Positions 30,697-42,470 of a DNA stretch of 64,000 bases are shown here, one piece after another. Source of the DNA: Megamerina dolium (taxonomy: Eukaryota; Arthropoda; Insecta; Diptera; Megamerinidae); contig OY978525.1 of the NCBI GenBank assembly GCA_963854835.1, positions 76,051,628 to 76,115,627 of the forward strand. Direction: 5' to 3'. Each line of letters opens with the position of its first letter. The first letter of the stretch is position 1. A program made the translations under genes and the position numbers. Under the pieces are notes generated by a model that had not been told where the DNA came from, did no database searches, and worked only from the letters and a program-made list of their open reading frames with translations.

Positions 30697-32490
30697 TTGC
30701 AGGAAAGCTACTGTAACGTCCTGTCCAATCAGAAGGACTCCAAAAAGAAGAGACCTCCGTGGTGGTCGGTAGAGATCATCGCTCTAAGGAAGGAGTGTCG
30801 ACAGCAATTCAACCGAGCCAAAATCACTCATCAATGGCAACCCTATAAGAAGAGCCTACGAGTGTTTAAAAAGGCGATTAGGAGAGCAAAAAGATCATCA
30901 TGGAATGACTTTTGCAGCAACATAGAGGAAATTTGAGAGGCAAGCCGCCTACGAAAGATTCTGGCAACGAATTCAGTTACACCCAGCTTCATTATGAAGG
31001 TTAAAGACTACTTCAAATCTGGAAACTCCACAGGTACTAATTGATACCCATTTTCCAGGCTGTTTGGAGGACAGCCTTGGCCTAACTCCCAATGTTAATC
31101 CTAGTAGAATTACCTACGACGTCTCGAGCAAAATAATCACGAAAACAAAGATTAATTGGGCGATAAATAATTTTAAACCATTCAAATCACCAGAACCTAA
31201 TGGTATTATACCAGCGGACATGCATAAGTGTGTGGGTCTTCTAACACCTTGGTTGGAGGTAATCTTCTCTGCATGCCTAAGACTATGCTATGTCCCCAAG
31301 ACATGGCTAAAAGTAAACGTGTTGTTCATCCCTAAAGGCGGAAAAACGTCTCACTCAAAGCCAAGTGATTTTATACCTATAAGTCTATCATCCTTCTTAT
31401 TGAAAACCCTTGAAAGACTACTTGATGTGCACATAAGAGGCTCCATATATGCTAAGAACATCTCTTCATTGCAACATGCTTATAACAAACGCAAATACGT
31501 TGAGACAGCCCTCCATTCACTTGTGCAAAAGATCGAAACATCTATGCACTGCAAACAATATAGTTTGGTCACCTTTCTAGGTATTCAATAACATAAGCCA
31601 GGGGCAGTCGAAAACTCTCTAGCTATGCTTAAGGTGGATGAACCTATTATTAGATTCATTAGTCTGTTGCTACGACAAAGAGTGATAAACTCAAAATTGG
31701 GTACCTCATTTATTAGTAGATTTTCTATTGAGGGGTGTGTTATCGCCTCTTGTGTGGAACTTAACCATCAATGAAGTTCTCATATCATTACAGGCCACGG
31801 GCTGCAAAGCGGTGGCTTATGCAGATGACATGACACTTGTGGCATCGGGAAAATATTTAAATACACTCACCGAATTGATGAACCATGCCTTATTAATCCT
31901 GTCCAAATGGGCTTTAAACTCTGGTCTGGCCTTCAACCCTGCCAAAACTGAGCTAGTCCTCTTTATTAGAAAGCATAAAATACCTTTTTACCTTACCTAC
32001 AATTGGGAGAACTAGCCTAAAGCTAACTAAACAGGCGAAGTACTTGGATATAACTTTAGATAGAAAACTAAGTTAGAAACCAAACACGGACGAAAGGGTT
32101 CCTAAAGCAACATCACTCTATTCCTCTAAGAAAGACATTGGTAAAAGATGGGGGATGAATCCTACAATAGTATCACGGCTATACTCTGCGGTCGTCAAAC
32201 CAATTCTTTCTTACGGAGTGTTAGTCTGGTGAGAATCCTTAAATAAGGAATTACACAGACGGCTGATAGACAAGGTTCAAAGTACGTCTGCGGTGTTGAC
32301 AACAGCTGCTCTAAGAACCATGCCGTCAAAAGCACTCTACTCGCTATTGCATCGACTCCCTGTGGTTCTGTTTGCCAAGCAGAGACCGCTTAAATCAGCT
32401 ATTAGGCTAAATATGGCTTCACGCTGGAAAGAGAAGGGTTCCTAAAGCAACATCACTCTATTCCTCTAAGAAAGCCATTGGTAAAAGATG
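30697..32490 (+). pseudogene. Reverse transcriptase of the nested LINE
   Basis: Linker frame 30697-30936 (RPPWWSVEIIALRKECRQQF). RT fingers at 31064-31591 (FKPFKSPEPNGIIPADM, VLFIPKGGKTSHSKPSDF). Motif A region lost or shifted near 31585. Motif B and AYADDM at 31728-32015. Then KYLDITLDRKLS near 32040 and the LYSAVVKPILSYG region. Frames are broken by stops near 30935, 31590 and 32015. Confidence 0.8.
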
Positions 32491-32773
32491 GGGGATGAAT
32501 CCTACAATCGTATCATGGCTATACTCTGCGGTCGTCAGACCAATTATTTCTTACGGAGTGTTAGTCTGGTGGGAATCCTTAAATAAGGAATTACACAGAC
32601 GGCTGATAGACAAGGTTCAAAGTACGTCTGCGGTGTTGACAACAGCTGCTCTAAGAACCATTCCGTCAAAAGCACTCTACTCGCTATTGCATCGACTCCC
32701 TGTGGATCTGTTTGCCAAGCAGAGACCGCTTAAATCAGCTATTAGGCTAAATATGGCTTCACGCTGGGCTCAA
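32094..32773 (+). repeat. 340-bp tandem duplication inside the nested LINE
   Basis: AAGGGTTCCTAAAGCAACAT occurs at 32094 and 32434. The two 340-bp copies stay aligned up to GGCTTCACGCTGG and differ at about eight or more positions. The first copy has a stop (TGGTGAGAA) where the second has tryptophan (TGGTGGGAA). Reading continues in phase only from the second copy into RNase H. Confidence 0.9.
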
Positions 32774-33265
32774 CCAGGATACGGGCATTCAAAGATCGTG
32801 GGAGAGTGCACTACAATCCCGAATGCCATCGACTATACCATTTCGATACCATGCTTTGACAGTAGATTCTCAACCCATATACCCTCAAGGGAAGAATGGA
32901 ATATGGGTATTGTCAACGAAACTGGTGTTCAATCGGTACAATTGTACACATACGGCTCCAAATTAGAGGGAAGGATAGGAGGTGGCGTCTTTTCTGATTC
33001 CTTACGCGTAAGGGAACAAGTGCACAATAGCCCACTTAAAGGAAAAAAAGAAAAAACAATTTTTTCATATAGAGCCTATTATTGTGAGTATAAAAAACCA
33101 AAAATTGTTTCTAGCTCACGCCCATATAAGGGGTGGCTTAAGGTCAAAGCTCATATTTGCGATCGAAATTACTCAATAAATTCGCAATTCTCTATTCATT
33201 ACGAAATCCCAATGGTTCCGTTTAACAGAGGGAGCAGCATAGAAAGCATCATTGATGCACGGTAA
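32495..33265 (+). pseudogene. RT thumb, RNase H and 3' end of the nested LINE
   Basis: A 256-codon frame starting inside the duplicated segment (MNPTIVSWLYSAVVRPIISY). It continues to the RNase H start, LYTYGSKLEGRIGGGVFSD, where the first catalytic aspartate (TDGS in the family) is tyrosine. After about 33,030 the text (KGKKEKTIFSYRAYYCEYKK) no longer resembles RNase H, so a replacement or insertion of about 150 bp is likely. The last part (33,180-33,265) returns to LINE C-terminal or 3' sequence. Confidence 0.75.
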
Positions 33266-33340
33266 CACAATGAGCCAATTTTTGGCCTACGTGCTACTAC
33301 TTTGCGGGGCGGCCTCATAAGCTAACCTAACCTAGCTTAT

Positions 33341-34075
33341 CCTAATTTTTCCAAACCTTTTGTGTTGACAACAGATGCCAGTATCGAAGCTTTGGGTGCA
33401 GTTCTATCGCAGGGGGAAATTGGAAAAATTGACCAATAGCCTTTCCTGGCAGAGCACTCAGTGATATTATGAAAAGCTATTCCGCTATTGAAAAAGAATT
33501 CTTGGCTGTCGTATGGACTATAAAGGATTATAGGGCCTATCTACAGGCAGATCATTCAAGATCTACACCGACCTTCATCCCTTACAGGGAATTGCAAATC
33601 TGGAAAACCAAACATCACGTTTGGCCCGTTTCAGACATAAACTATCTGAATTTGATTTCGAAATAATTTATAAACCATGCGAAAGAAACTTGAGCGCTAA
33701 TGCGCTCAGTAGAGTTCCACAACCGATTCATGAGGTAACAATGATTGTAACTCGTTCTATGTTAGATCTAGATAAAAACGTAGAAAATCAAGAGAACAAG
33801 AATGCGGAACTTCTCACTAATGAAAGAGATATATTGACGATACTTCGCAACTTCCATGAGTCATCTTTAGGAGGGCACCAGGGTTTCCTGATGACTTATT
33901 TCAGGATTAGAAGACAATATAAGTGGAAAAGTAGGCGAAACCAAATTAACGATTATTTTAAAAATTGTAAAAATTGTTAAACTAATAAGAGCTCGCGGCT
34001 TACGAAAATGCTAATGATATTAATAGAAACACCTTCTCAGCCGTTTGAAAAGGTATATATGAACAGTGTACGGAC
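33341..34075 (+). pseudogene. Gypsy B RNase H and integrase zinc domain relic, second half
   Basis: Starts with FVLTTDASIEALGAVLSQG (RNase H, about 33360) and a worn YSAIEKEFLAVVWTIKDYR. The frame 33621-33980 then has FDFEIIYKPCERNLSANALSRVP-type text ending RNase H, followed by the integrase HHCC region (SSLGGHQG and CKNC; the first histidine region is HESS). The integrase core is absent beyond about 34070. Confidence 0.8.
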
Positions 34076-34210
34076 CAAACCTCTATTGTCACAAAAACAT
34101 ATAGAAAAACGCTTGCACTGGGCAAAGGAAAATATTAATTGTGACTGAACTAAAATAAGTTTCACCGATGAATCATATTGACAAATGAAAGATGGATCGT
34201 GTAAAATTAT
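34072..34210 (+). pseudogene. Tc1-like transposase fragment
   Basis: KPLLSQKHIEKRLHWAKENI followed by FTDESY is the segment of Tc1 transposases around the second catalytic residue (K..L...H...RL.WA...SDES). It contains a stop and is cut on both sides. It abuts the Gypsy B relic directly. Same superfamily as 28600-29030 but on the opposite strand. Confidence 0.68.
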
Positions 34211-36115
34211 ATAAAGTTAAGACGAAGAAAAATTATATTGAGAAATAAAGAGTAGACTGTGTAAAAAGGTCAATATTATATACTATTGTAACTAAGTCAA
34301 AATTGAGAAGATAAAGTGAAAAATGAAGACTCCAAAAAGAAAAAGAATTGAACAGCTACATGAAATTTGTTTTTGAAAACGTTTTTGAGTGATTCCTATT
34401 AAGTAAGATATTTAAATAAAAATTGCTTTTCGAAAAGTAGACGCAACGAAAGTCTGGATGTGTCTTCTGGATCACGAACCGCACCAAACCTACGCCAAAT
34501 AGAATAACGTTGTTCTGAAGTATTTGGAACGTTTGCTGGTCGTTTGTAACAGACAATCACCCTGTTTTGCTGGGTCTACCATGCCGTAGAACGAGTCGAG
34601 TCGAGTCGAGCCGTCGTCAAACGAGTTCGTTTCAAAATATCTTGTCAAGGTTGTTCTTAGTTAATGACCGAATTTTTGTAAAACAACAATTTGAGCTAGT
34701 TTTTTTTTTATATCTGTTTAGTTTTTGCCGTTTTGGTGGATTAGATTATGTTTTGATACCAGTAGTTATTATAAAATTGTGTTTAACTGAGCATTATTCA
34801 CACAAGAGATAAATTGTCAAAATATGCTATTATTATTTGACTTGTGGTGCTGATTAAGTTTACTAATTACTAATTATTGTAAAATAATAAACTTAAGATT
34901 TAGAAAATTGTTATTTTTCGGCATATTTAAATCCTGCATATTTTGACAGCATAATACAGGAACAATGATTGAAGTGCATTGAAAATGATTTCTAAAATGT
35001 TATTCCACCAAAACAATATAAATAAAGTGTTCGTATACCAATAAATAGATGGAAAAGTACGCAAAATATGATTTTTGTAAGTCTTTCCAAACTTTTGCTG
35101 GGTAGTATAAGTAAACTCAATTTCATTACATTTTTTACCCAAACTTACAGCTTTAAATAAAAAAAGCAATTCTAATAAAAGCTTACTTATTTTTATACAA
35201 TTTTAAGTTAAAAATGTTTGCTTAGGTATATAATGTAGTTAGTCATGTCAATATATAATGCGATTTACACTAAGTCTTGATGAATTGATAGAACGATTGT
35301 ATATTTGTATATTTTACAAATAAGTAACTAAACTACTCGTAATATAACAAAATCAAGCGTAATCATTTTATAAATTAAATAATTAAGGGTCTCTGAAATA
35401 ATTGTTAGTTATTGCCGTTGAGAATAAGAATACGCGCAGATCATTGCTATTCAATGGTTTATTCAAGACTATAGAGCTAATAGATAAAAGAACATATTAT
35501 AAGAAAATAATAAGAAGGAGAGAGAAATATAGTGCCAGATATTCGGGTTGCATGTGACTAATTCAGCTACTGCTTTAATACTATTTCAACAATAATTTAT
35601 ATTCTAATATAGAGTTAATTTCTTTAAAAACGGTTTCTTTTCTGTTTTGACAAAGCAAGAGAAAATGAACGTGATAAGAAGAGGTTAGTCGTTTGGAAAA
35701 AACTACTTAAAAAAAAGCACACAAAAGCTCAGGAGATTTTATGTGCTCTTAATAGTAGGTCACGATATATGAAAAAATAGCACGAAATTTTAAGTATATT
35801 TTTCTAAATCCTAAAGTTACATGAAGTATGTATATTTTATTTTATTTGAATATTTTAAAAGAGCAAATTTTACCCAGTTTATTAGTTTTAATACAAAAAA
35901 ACCAAGCCTTTACATATTTTTTGAAAAATTGTAGTGGGTAGATCTTCAAAATGCTATAAAACATAAAATTCATATTACAACAGTCAACTTTGAAAACATC
36001 TAGCAGTCGCAAGTTTACCTTTTTTAAAAATATACATATTTCTGCTCTATTTCATTAGATGCTTTACGTTTAAAACAGTACCAATATTTATGTATCAAAA
36101 ATTTTTTGTCTATCG
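34211..36115. other. Gene-free A+T-rich stretch
   Basis: Long A+T-rich stretch without recognisable frames. GAGTCGAGTCGAGTCGAG at about 34,592-34,609 is a small 5-bp repeat. Two imperfect copies of a sequence like ATATTGA.AAAT.AAGA occur near 34,178 and 34,235. Confidence 0.5.
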
Positions 36116-36117
36116 GA

Positions 36118-36360
36118 CGAATTACTGTGCGTAGAGCCAGTATAGGACACTGAGTCTCAAGCTTTCCTAACGCGACCGTGCCTATTTATGTTAAGTTGTT
36201 TGTCAAGGATGACGCATAAGTATCTGGCTTCGTATGAAAAGCTCAAATTAATTTCCCTGATTGAGAGTGGTGTAATGTGTATTGGTTTGTACTCCTTCAT
36301 AATAGAACAAGGTCTATATTGAGTACATTGACTCCAAGGCACAAGCTTGCGCTTTAGTCG
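36118..36360 (-). pseudogene. LOA-like LINE RT fragment
   Basis: The 61-codon frame at 36157-36342 (minus) with MKEYKPIHITPLSIREINLS and RYLCVILDKQLNINR corresponds to the post-YADD region of LOA-like RT (the YLGVILD..L.W motif, here with C for G). It is truncated on both sides. Confidence 0.72.
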
Positions 36361-37020
36361 CTAAGGCCTAAGAAAAACAGATCGACACACATCACCTATT
36401 TATTGATTAAAAGCCACTTTCAACAGTCCGGTAATCCAAAACTAACTGGTGCAAAACTCATTCGACTTTCTATAATGACACTACAGTTGTGCAGCAAAAC
36501 GTAGAAAAAAACTGTACTCAACCGTTGTGAACCTAAAACATATTTTTTTTTCCCAAAATAATGACTTCGTTTTTATCTTTATACTTTGTCTACTGCAATT
36601 AAATGCATACGGAAAAAGTTGTGAGACAAAGGAGAATTATAGTGATAATTGTAAATAAAAGAATTTAAAGAAAATTGGTATAATATAATATAGTAATAAT
36701 TATCATTTTCTTCTAATTAGATAAAAATACTGATGGTCGCGAAACTGGCGTCGGGCCTATAAGTGTAATTTTTTTTTGCATCCATATTGAAAAAATTTCA
36801 TGAAGTAAAAACTTTTAAAAAATATTAAAAAGATTTAAGCATTTTCAACGTTCGTGTGTTTCTTGGACAGTAATTTTCTTATGAAAAAGGTATTGTAGTG
36901 AGTAAATCTTATCGACTTCATTTTTTGTTTGTCATTAACTTTGGTCGTAATAGAGCTTCACTTTATAGAAAGATTGTGGAATACGTTACCTGTGACAATA
37001 TTAAAAGTCCTTTATCTATT
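36361..37020. other. Gene-free stretch
   Basis: A+T-rich, no recognisable feature. Confidence 0.4.
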
Positions 37021-37021
37021 A

Positions 37022-37190
37022 ACCCTCAAACCCCCAAGCGGCACCCATCTTGCACATAGCTTTTTCATCTCCAAATTTTCGGTCAATATATGATGTATAT
37101 CACTTTTTGAAATGCCTGTAATTTCACCTAGTTCACGCACCTTCAGCCGGCGATCATCTTTTGATGGATCCAAAAAAAATACTAAACAAC
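37022..37190 (-). pseudogene. Mariner transposase helix-turn-helix fragment
   Basis: On the minus strand a continuous stretch reads PSKDDRRLKVRELGEITGIS then KSDIHHILTENLEMKKLCAR and WVPLG. This matches the second helix-turn-helix and the start of the linker with the WVP motif of mariner transposases. The DDD catalytic domain and clear terminal repeats are absent. Confidence 0.75.
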
Positions 37191-38225
37191 GTGGTACCTT
37201 GAAACTTAAAACATATGTTTTATAAGGTTGCCACTTTAACCAAAGTAATTTTTAACAAATTACTGCCGCCATCTATATGTCAGCTCGGATAGTTCTTGGG
37301 GCGCCCTCGTATTGGTGGCGGTTTATTTTTTTATTTACTAACTTTTTGGTTTCACAAGAGGTTTCCCACTATTTCCATCATTTCAAACCGATAATTTATT
37401 TTGGATTTTACTGTTGGTTTTTATCTTTTCACAAAATTGGAAATTAGTGATAAATGTCATACGATGATGCAGATAGAAGTAATAATTATGGTCGTTGCGG
37501 CTGATTCCGCTGTTTTTGCGTTTTGACTTTATATGCGAAGAGCGAGGTAGACATATGGTACGTCATATCTACGTTATTTTGTCGAGCTCTTGCACATGAG
37601 TACCTTAGTTCGGAGGGCGGAGAGCGTTTAATAATATTTACAATATTGTTAATATACAATATATTTAAAATACCTAGTATTATTTTGTTTACTTCAAAAG
37701 TGCAGAACGATTTTAAATACGTACACTTGCATACAAAACGCAATAGAGTGACATACATATTTCGTATTGAGCGGGTTTTAAATACCTTTCTTTAAAAATA
37801 TTGCCACTGGATTTTTTGTCATATTTGTTATATGTCATATTTCACCAAATATGACCGCCGCAAAACCTATTAAATTATTGCGGTATGGAATGTTGTATTT
37901 TTTCAAATAATCTATAATTTTTAATCTATAATCTATCTATCTATAATAATCTAATTTTCCGCTTCAATAAAAACAAAAAAAAAAACTGCCGTTTATGAAT
38001 TTAAGATTACCCTGGCCACAAGCACAAGAATCTGTCGATTCGTGAACGCATAGTAAGAATTGTTCTCCAGCATGAAATCAACTAAAATAATAAAATCGCA
38101 ATATCAGGGAAAAAATCGATACTCATCAAAAAATTATCTCGAAAAGACACTGTTACATATTGATAGTCGTTCACGAAGAAACTATCGCGAAAATGAATAT
38201 GCATAAATTTCATAGCTCGAAGTTA
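37191..38225. other. Gene-free stretch
   Basis: Contains two overlapping antiparallel 90-codon frames (37486-37758 and 37523-37795) without domains. A segment around 37,230-37,330 (GCCGCCATCTATATGTCAGC) might belong to the mariner end but cannot be confirmed. Confidence 0.4.
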
Positions 38226-38935
38226 TACTTACTTACTTACTTATGTGGCCATAACAACCGAGTATCGATTTAGGCCGAAAATAACATGCTTCGCCAGCCA
38301 TATCTGTTAGAAATTCCAAGCGCCGTCAGGTTCTCCAGTACTTGGTCTTTCCACCGGAGGTTAGGTCTTCCTCTTCTGCATCATCCTGCAGCGGGTTCCG
38401 AATATAACACCTTCTTAGCTGAAGCGTGTTCTTCCATTCGCTCGACATGACCTAGCCAGCGCAGCCGGTGGATTTTGATGCGCTTTACTATGTCAATATC
38501 GGCATACAGCTCTCACAGCTCATGGTTGCGCGTTATTTGGTACTCGCCACCAACGCAAATAGGTCCAAAGGTCTTGCGTAGGACTTTTCTATCGAAAACT
38601 CCAAGCATTCGCTCATCCGTGGTGGAAATTGTCCAGGCTTCAGCGCCATATGTTAGGAAAGGCATGATGAGAGTCTTGTAGAATGTAGTTTTCTTTTTTC
38701 GAGAGAGGGCTCAACTTCTCAATTGCTTACCTAGCCCAAAGTAACACCTATTAGCAAGAGTTATCCTACGCATAATCTCCATGCTAGTTCCAAGATAGAC
38801 AAAGTCCCTTACTACTTCAAAAGAGTAGTTGTCACAAGTGACGTGCTGTTCAAGACGCCGGGACTCTTTGTTTGTTGATACTTCGTCTTGCCCTCGTTCA
38901 CCGTAAGACCCATCCGAAGCGAGTTATAGTCAAAG
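38226..38935 (-). mobile_element. LINE 3' fragment (AAGT-tail family), longer copy
   Basis: On the minus strand, from 38935: VTCDNYSFEVVRDFVYLGTS, IMRRITLANRCYFGLGKQLR, then TYGAEAWTISTTDERMLGVF and LRWLGHVERMEEHA. The GRP..RW end is deleted (around 38300-38310 a gap relative to the 6573 copy). It ends in TTATGGCCACATAAGTAAGT. Frames are broken several times. This copy extends the family about 230 bp further 5' than the copy at 6573. Confidence 0.8.
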
Positions 38936-39523
38936 TTAAAATCAGATTTTTTGTGTTCGAAATATTTCAAAAAATCGATTCTAGCTTTAACTACAACTAC
39001 GGGCCCATAAGTTTTCCGCTCGACCAGAAAATGTTATTAATAAAATAGTTTTCGTGCAGTAGATTATTCACCGAACCGCTATCGCAAATATATCAACGGC
39101 GCACAGAAAAACTTCTTGAAGACATATTCATATGATTTTTCACTTATAAATTAAGCTTAATTTCGATATTAATCATGCTTGTTTCATGATCTAAAGTCCG
39201 GATATTGTCTAATCTAATCTTTAAATTGATCTCTGTTAATATTATCAGTTGAATTATTTAGCCACTACACAAAATGTTGTATGTTGCTGTATCGTTGGGT
39301 ATCAACATTGTTGCTGTTTCACAAACAATTTGAATAGCATCAATACAACTTTGCAGTCTGTGTTTATTGAGTGTGCTATTCCATGGGTTAATTTATAAAG
39401 AGAAATAAGTGAATAGAAGAAGATCAAAAGACAGCTTTTCGAAATCTAACAAAGTGATAAATTCGAAAATATTTAGTATAATTCATAGTTTTATTTATTT
39501 ATTTTTTTTTATAATTCATAGTA
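38936..39523. other. Gene-free A+T-rich stretch
   Basis: No recognisable coding or repeat content. Confidence 0.4.
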
Positions 39524-39526
39524 TTG

Positions 39527-39820
39527 TTACGCTTTTATTTTGTGAACATTGAATTCTACTTGAATCAACCCTGTTCGATTACTGAATTCTGTCAATAATA
39601 ACTGCAAGACTTACTTTGTATCAACTATACAAAACAACAATTAATTTAATTGATATTTCTATTTACAATCGCTCTTTAATTGAACTTCCTATCGTGTGAT
39701 GTTGCCTGGTTCACTTGATGGTGTTATGCTGCCTCTATCACTTTCGGAATCGTATTGATTTATTGGTCCACAAGCCAGCCCTATTTATTCTCTGTGGCAA
39801 CACTCCAAAATCTTCCTTTA
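39527..39820 (-). repeat. 3' LTR fragment of Gypsy A copy 2
   Basis: GTTACGCTTTTATTTTGTGA onward matches the family-A LTR, though more diverged and closer to the LTR at 57,222-57,840. It ends abruptly at AAAATCTTCCTTTA, where integrase sequence (ACCGCTCTACCATGCCATCA) begins. Confidence 0.85.
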
Positions 39821-41460
39821 ACCGCTCTACCATGCCATCAAATTGTGGACGCAAATGTGTTGTACGAGTTTTGTATATACCCAACATACGTCACATCTCC
39901 TGGAATAGGACTTATTCCAAATTACGTCCTCTGTCTGAGTGTAACCCCAGCGGTACACCAAAGCGTGTAATTCATAGGTTGACGAATACCTCGACAACTG
40001 TACTAGCTTATTGATTAGCAATGGGATATACGAGTACTTCAGGCATTTACCACCACCAGAATATACTTGTTCCCTGCGTTGCTTGGTTGAAATGGTTCAG
40101 CTATGTCCATAGCAATTCGCTCAATGGAGCACCTACAGAGTATTGATGCATTTTCCCTCGAATTTTCTCAGCGGGACCTTTGGCCATTGTACTGCATAAT
40201 TGTATTCCATAATTTTTACGAGATATGGATCTTCTTGCACTCGTTCGGTGATCCATGACTTCTCCGGCACGATATTCGTAAGTCATATGTCGACAATGTG
40301 TTCTTTGCTTTCTACCCGAGAATAATGCATACATTCGATTTTACAAGGACGACGAGATAGAGCATCCACGTTGCCTTGATGTCCTCTTTTATGATATTCG
40401 ATTGTAAAGTTGTAACTCTGCAGCCTTTCAATCCAGCGCGCCAATTGTTCTTCTGGCTTTTTAAATTGTAATAACTACCTTAGCGCTTCGTGATCAGTTC
40501 GAAGATGAAATGACTGACCGTATAAGTACTTCTGGAAATACTTTACACATTCCAGTATTGCGAGCAACTCTCTGCGATTGGCACAGTAGTTTCTTTCCGG
40601 CTACGACAGGATAAAATCCTAGTACGATATTACTTTTTCTTGCCCATCTATGATCTTAGAGAGCACATCACCTATTCCATAACCACTCGCATCTGTTTTC
40701 AACGCCAACTTTTGACCAAGTACTGGATACGCTAATACTGGTGCGGAACAGCACCAGCTGTTCGATTACTTTCTGTTGTTCCTCGTCCCTTCTTGTTAGC
40801 TCATGCAGACTGCTGGCGATGTTTGCAAATCCAGAAATAAAGCGTTTATAGTAGGTATACAACCCTAGGAAACTTCTCAACTCATGAAAATTCGCCGAAA
40901 TAGGCGATTATTGCACTGCTACTACCTTCTTCTTGTCGGTACGTACCCCTTCTGTTGTTACTTTATGACAAAGATATTTAACTTTTCGCCTGAAGAGTGA
41001 ACACTTTTTCATATTCAGTTTAAGCCTGCTGATTGTATACGCTCAAATACTTCTTTCAATTTTCCAGGTGGTGGTTAAAATCTTTGCCCATCTCTTTCGT
41101 TTTCCAGTGTAGTCCTTTGAGTACACGCTCCATCAATCGTTCGAAAGTAGCTGACGCATTGCATAAGCCAAATGGCATCACTTTAAATTGCCATAGACCA
41201 TCGCCTATACTGAAAGCTGTTTTCTCTTTGTCCTCCTTACCAAGTTCCACTTGCCAGTAGCCACTTTGCAGATCAAGAGTTGAGAATCATTTCGCACCAA
41301 ATAGCGTGTCTAGAGTGTTATCGGTTCTTGCCAGTGGATAGCTGTCTTTTTTCGTGATATAATTTAGCTTTCTGTAATCCACACATAATAGAGTACTTCC
41401 ATCCTTCTTCTTTACCAGCACGACTGGTGAACTCCATGTTTCTGCATATCGGTAATCAGC
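39821..41460 (-). pseudogene. Integrase, RNase H and RT remains, Gypsy A copy 2
   Basis: Reading down the minus strand: RT fingers (about 41,400), motif A region with CAAAGTGGCTACTGGCAAGT (about 41,255-41,275), motif B ([16 protein letters not shown], about 41,170), then a 24-bp in-frame deletion near 41,093 that removes the YLDD box. RNase H (about 40,880-40,450) and, after loss of the HHCC region, the integrase core (about 40,130-39,821) follow with many stops. Confidence 0.82.
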
Positions 41461-42470
41461 TTAATGGCTTCATCTCTTTTGGCCAATAGAACTCGTAGTG
41501 GTGCTTGATGAATTGGTCTAGAATCACCGGTGTCAATGTGATGTTTCACGATGGTTGTTCGTCCTCCAGTTTCCCCATTTGATGAAAAGATTGAACTGTA
41601 GTTTAAAGACTTTTCTTTTTGCTGTTTGGTAAGCACACCTGCCCATTTTTCTATCTGTGCTTTTATTTCCGCTTTGTCAGTTCCTGATCTTCCACTTTGT
41701 ATCGATGAACCCTTTTCGCAGTCTACTATGGCAGTAACTTCCTGGCAATGACCAATCATCATTCCTTTCTTCACAACTGTAGATGTATTAGTTGGATTTA
41801 ATATTCGCACCGGTACTATTCCATTTTCTTTAGGTTCCACTTACGTCGTAGCAAGTATGATGTTTTTATGCATTATTTCTTTATCCGCTTCCACTACCCA
41901 CAACTTGCCTATCCCATCATCCACATTCTTCTGTGCCCAAATCACCGCTTCTGATTTGGCTGGAAACTTTTGGCGTTGACTTGGCAGTATTCGTTTGATG
42001 TTTCCACTACTCTTATATCCGATGTTCAATGGTAACCCGACCTTTGCATAGCGTAGTATCCGTTAATTTAAATCTAACGTAAATCCACTACCAATCATAA
42101 AATCAACACCAATTATTACGTCATCGATGATGTCAGCCACAGTGAATTCATGTTCCCTTGTGCAAGTTCCAATAGATAGTCGTTTCTTTATCGTACCCAG
42201 AATTTGTGCATCCTCACCCGTTGCTGAGCGCAATTTTATTCCCATTAAACGCTCAAACCTCTTTACCAACTCGCTTTTGATTATTGAATGTGATACACCA
42301 GTATCCAGGGTTAACATAAACTTCATATTGTTCAGTTTTGCATTAGTAGTCAAGCTGCTTGGCACACGCTGTAGTTGTGAAATGTTAACGATGGGGCAAC
42401 CCACCTTTGAAGTTAGTTCACTCCCCACTGAACTGACTCGATTTATTTTAACGATGGATTTGTGTTAGTG
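41412..42470 (-). pseudogene. Protease region, Gypsy A copy 2
   Basis: The frame 42063-42428 contains LTLDTGVSHSII (active site, V in place of the A in copy 1) and [15 protein letters not shown]. Frames 41841-42029 and 41412-41840 continue through the linker ([28 protein letters not shown]) toward RT. Stops at about 42,062 and 41,841 separate them. Confidence 0.83.

Larger units (their letters stand above)
29998..33332 (+). mobile_element. LOA-like LINE, 5' truncated, nested in the Gypsy B relic
   Basis: Flanked by TAGCTTAT on both sides (29990-29997 and 33333-33340), an 8-bp target duplication. Order: endonuclease, linker, RT, RNase H. The 3' end is TAAGCTAACCTAACC, a short TAACC-type tail instead of poly(A). 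A 340-bp tandem duplication lies at 32094-32773. Confidence 0.87.
29035..34075 (+). mobile_element. Gypsy family B relic (412/mdg1-like), split by a LINE
   Basis: 29035-29997 aligns with the RT of the family-B element at 60,930-61,840, and 33,341-34,070 with its RNase H end and integrase zinc region (61,750-62,280). The two halves meet at the TAGCTTAT repeats that flank the inserted LINE. Both ends are truncated, with no LTR attached. Confidence 0.83.

Noticed and set aside
33318..33337. Telomere-like CCTAA repeats (CTAACCTAACCTAG)
   Set aside because: Only about two units, placed exactly at a LINE 3' end next to its target duplication. Higher flies also lack TTAGG telomeres, so this is a LINE tail.
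37486..37795. Two antiparallel 90-codon frames
   Set aside because: They overlap on opposite strands, with no motif in either; consistent with chance frames.
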